Source: Streptomyces sp. DT2A-34
GTDB lineage: Bacteria > Actinomycetota > Actinomycetes > Streptomycetales > Streptomycetaceae
Length of the DNA stretch: 64,000 nt
NCBI RefSeq assembly: GCF_030499515.1
Contig: NZ_JASTWJ010000001.1
Location: 9,280,001 to 9,344,000 of the forward strand
Direction: 5' to 3'
Shown here: piece after piece, positions 62,728 through 64,000 of the stretch
Layout: every line of letters begins with the position of its first letter
How positions within the stretch are numbered: position 1 is the stretch's first letter
Notes under the pieces: generated by a model
Databases searched by the model: none
The model's input: only the letters and a program-made list of their open reading frames with translations
Told to the model about the DNA's origin: nothing
Made by a program: the position numbers and the translations under genes

Positions 62728-64000
62728 TGTCCCCGGACGTCCAGTTGGAGACCACGGCCCCGGCGAGCAAGTCCAGGGAGCCGGACGGACTCGCCGCGCT
62801 GCTGCCCCGCTGGCACCTGCTGCGCGACGCCGAGGAGGGCGAGCCGCTGCGCGCGCTGCTCGCGGTGATCGCCGAGCAGCTCGACCGGGTCCGCGACGGC
62901 GTCCAGCAGGGCTACGAGGACCTGTTCGTGGAGACGGCGGCGCCCTGGGTGCTGCCGTACCTCGGCGATCTGGTCGGCTACCGCACCCTGCCCGGCTACG
63001 AGCGCGTCCTCACCACCGGCCTGCACGACGGTGGCCGCGCCGCCCTCGCCGAGGCCGTCGCCCCGCGCGCCGACGTGGCCGCCACGGTCGCGGGCCGCCG
63101 CCGCAAGGGCACCCTTCACCTCCTGGAGGAACTCTCCGACCAGGTCACCGGCTGGCCCGCCCGCGCCGTCGAGCTGTCCCGGCAGGTCTCCCACACCCAG
63201 CCCGTGAAGCTGCACGGCGACACGGGCGTCCACCGCGGTGAGCGTGGCCGTCTCGTCGACCTGCGCGACAACTCCGCCCTCGACCTCGCGGGCGGCCCCT
63301 TCGGCGCGACGGCCCGCACGGTCGACGTCCGCCGCGCCAACTCCCGCCATCAGCAGGGCGGTTGGACGCCGGCCGGGGTGGCGCTCTTCGTCTGGCGGCT
63401 GAAGGCGCACTCGCTCACCCAGTCCCCGGCGTACTGCATCGACCGCGCCCGCAACCTCTACACCTTCTCGATCCTGGGCAACGACACCCCGCTGGTCACC
63501 AAGCCGTTCCCGGAGCCGTCGCCCACCCACATCGCGACCATCGACAACGTCCCGGCGTTCATCACGCGCCGCCAACTCCACGACCGGCTCACCGACTACT
63601 ACGGCCCCGGCAAGAGCCTCGTCATCCGGCGCGACGGCGAGGACCAGCCCGTACCGCCGTCCGACATCGTGGTCGCCGACCTGTCCGACTGGCGCTACCG
63701 GCCCAAGCGCGGCCAGGTGGCCGTCGACCCGGAGCTGGGGCGGATCGCGTTCGGCTCGCGGTCGGCGCCCCGGCAGGGCGTGTGGGTGGACTACCACTAC
63801 GCGTTCGCGGCCGACATGGGCGGCGGCGAGTACGACCGCCTCGACCGCGAGCCGCGTCCCGACGCCGAGGTCTACCGCGTCGGGCCCGGGCACCCGTACC
63901 GCCAGATCATGGACGCCTACCGGGCCTGGCAGCACGACCGCCGCGCCGACCGGACCGGCCCCGCCGGCATCATCGAGATCACCCACAGCGGCGCCTACCA
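62727..64000 (+). CDS. phage tail/baseplate protein, 3' truncated by window edge
   Basis: The first 424 residues of a protein that continues beyond the window. The start has PDGLAALLPRWHLLRDAEEG and YEDLFVETAAPWVLPYLGDL then VGYR, as in tail protein I-like components encoded after Pvc12-type genes. Later parts (VALFVWRLKAHSLTQSPAYC, GQVAVDPELGRIAFGS) suggest extra beta domains. The ATG shares its A with the upstream TGA (TGATG), and GGAGG lies 7 bases before it. It probably belongs to the baseplate periphery or carries fibre-like domains. Confidence 0.9.
   Translation, partial: MSPDVQLETTAPASKSREPDGLAALLPRWHLLRDAEEGEPLRALLAVIAEQLDRVRDGVQQGYEDLFVETAAPWVLPYLGDLVGYRTLPGYERVLTTGLHDGGRAALAEAVAPRADVAATVAGRRRKGTLHLLEELSDQVTGWPARAVELSRQVSHTQPVKLHGDTGVHRGERGRLVDLRDNSALDLAGGPFGATARTVDVRRANSRHQQGGWTPAGVALFVWRLKAHSLTQSPAYCIDRARNLYTFSILGNDTPLVTKPFPEPSPTHIATIDNVPAFITRRQLHDRLTDYYGPGKSLVIRRDGEDQPVPPSDIVVADLSDWRYRPKRGQVAVDPELGRIAFGSRSAPRQGVWVDYHYAFAADMGGGEYDRLDREPRPDAEVYRVGPGHPYRQIMDAYRAWQHDRRADRTGPAGIIEITHSGAY

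Noticed and set aside
37353..64000. Prophage
   Set aside because: No capsid, portal, terminase, integrase or lysis genes; the gene set and AAA+ ATPase fit a contractile injection system.

Overview
The window is from a high-GC actinomycete, almost certainly a Streptomyces. Coding sequence is strongly GC-rich at third codon positions, GTG and TTG starts are common, and the families are typical of the genus (P450, conserved lipoprotein ABC systems, NlpC/P60 protein, actinobacterial contractile injection system). No rRNA, tRNA, CRISPR, integrase or phage head gene is visible.

Region 1 (1-8.2 kb) is decaying accessory DNA. It holds a 5'-truncated SDR without its catalytic Tyr, a VOC protein, an MFS gene with a stop and a frameshift, a beta-helix remnant, a DUF998 protein, copper-related remnants with a Met/His-rich membrane protein and an ECF sigma factor, and a broken metal-chelate ABC system followed by a small Cys-rich protein. 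Region 2 (8.2-11.3 kb) is an intact paralogous ABC importer (binding protein, ATPase, permease, minus strand) headed by a cobalamin riboswitch. Region 3 (11.4-22.4 kb) holds a P450 with a degenerate ExxR motif, a 265-bp MITE-like element placed exactly between two convergent stop codons, a frameshifted GH78 rhamnosidase, a drug MFS, a tandem SGNH/CE2 esterase with a CebR box, and a minimal graspetide (ATP-grasp RiPP) locus whose precursor seems to have AAG where its start codon should be. Region 4 (21.6-28.2 kb) is a LacI-controlled polyol or keto-sugar locus: two TIM-barrel isomerases, a Gfo/Idh/MocA dehydrogenase, a sugar porter and a lipoprotein binding protein, with the same 16-bp operator at both divergent promoters. 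Region 5 (28.4-31.2 kb) has an NlpC/P60 protein without its catalytic Cys behind a c-di-AMP riboswitch, and a DFR-like reductase. Region 6 (31.3-36.7 kb) is a five-gene hexarate operon: ABC importer, KdgD and GudD.

Region 7 (37.3-64 kb, plus strand, runs off the end) is a contractile injection system operon: sheath, tube, zinc-ribbon baseplate protein, Pro-rich protein, DUF4255 cap protein, AAA+ ATPase, small protein, a 2259-residue DUF4157 protein, a lower-GC gene, tube initiator, LysM protein, split hub and spike, PAAR-like tip, gp25-like wedge, two large baseplate J-type proteins and a partial tail protein. Most neighbours overlap by 4 bases, so it reads as one translationally coupled unit.

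The most striking find is the 2259-residue protein. It combines an HELLH metalloprotease-like core, a long helical and hydrophobic middle, a Lys/Pro linker and a C-terminal His-Me-finger-like nuclease end. A gene with the same low GC as that end follows it directly and is a candidate immunity gene. Inside an otherwise uniform high-GC injection operon this looks like a swapped toxin-immunity cassette.
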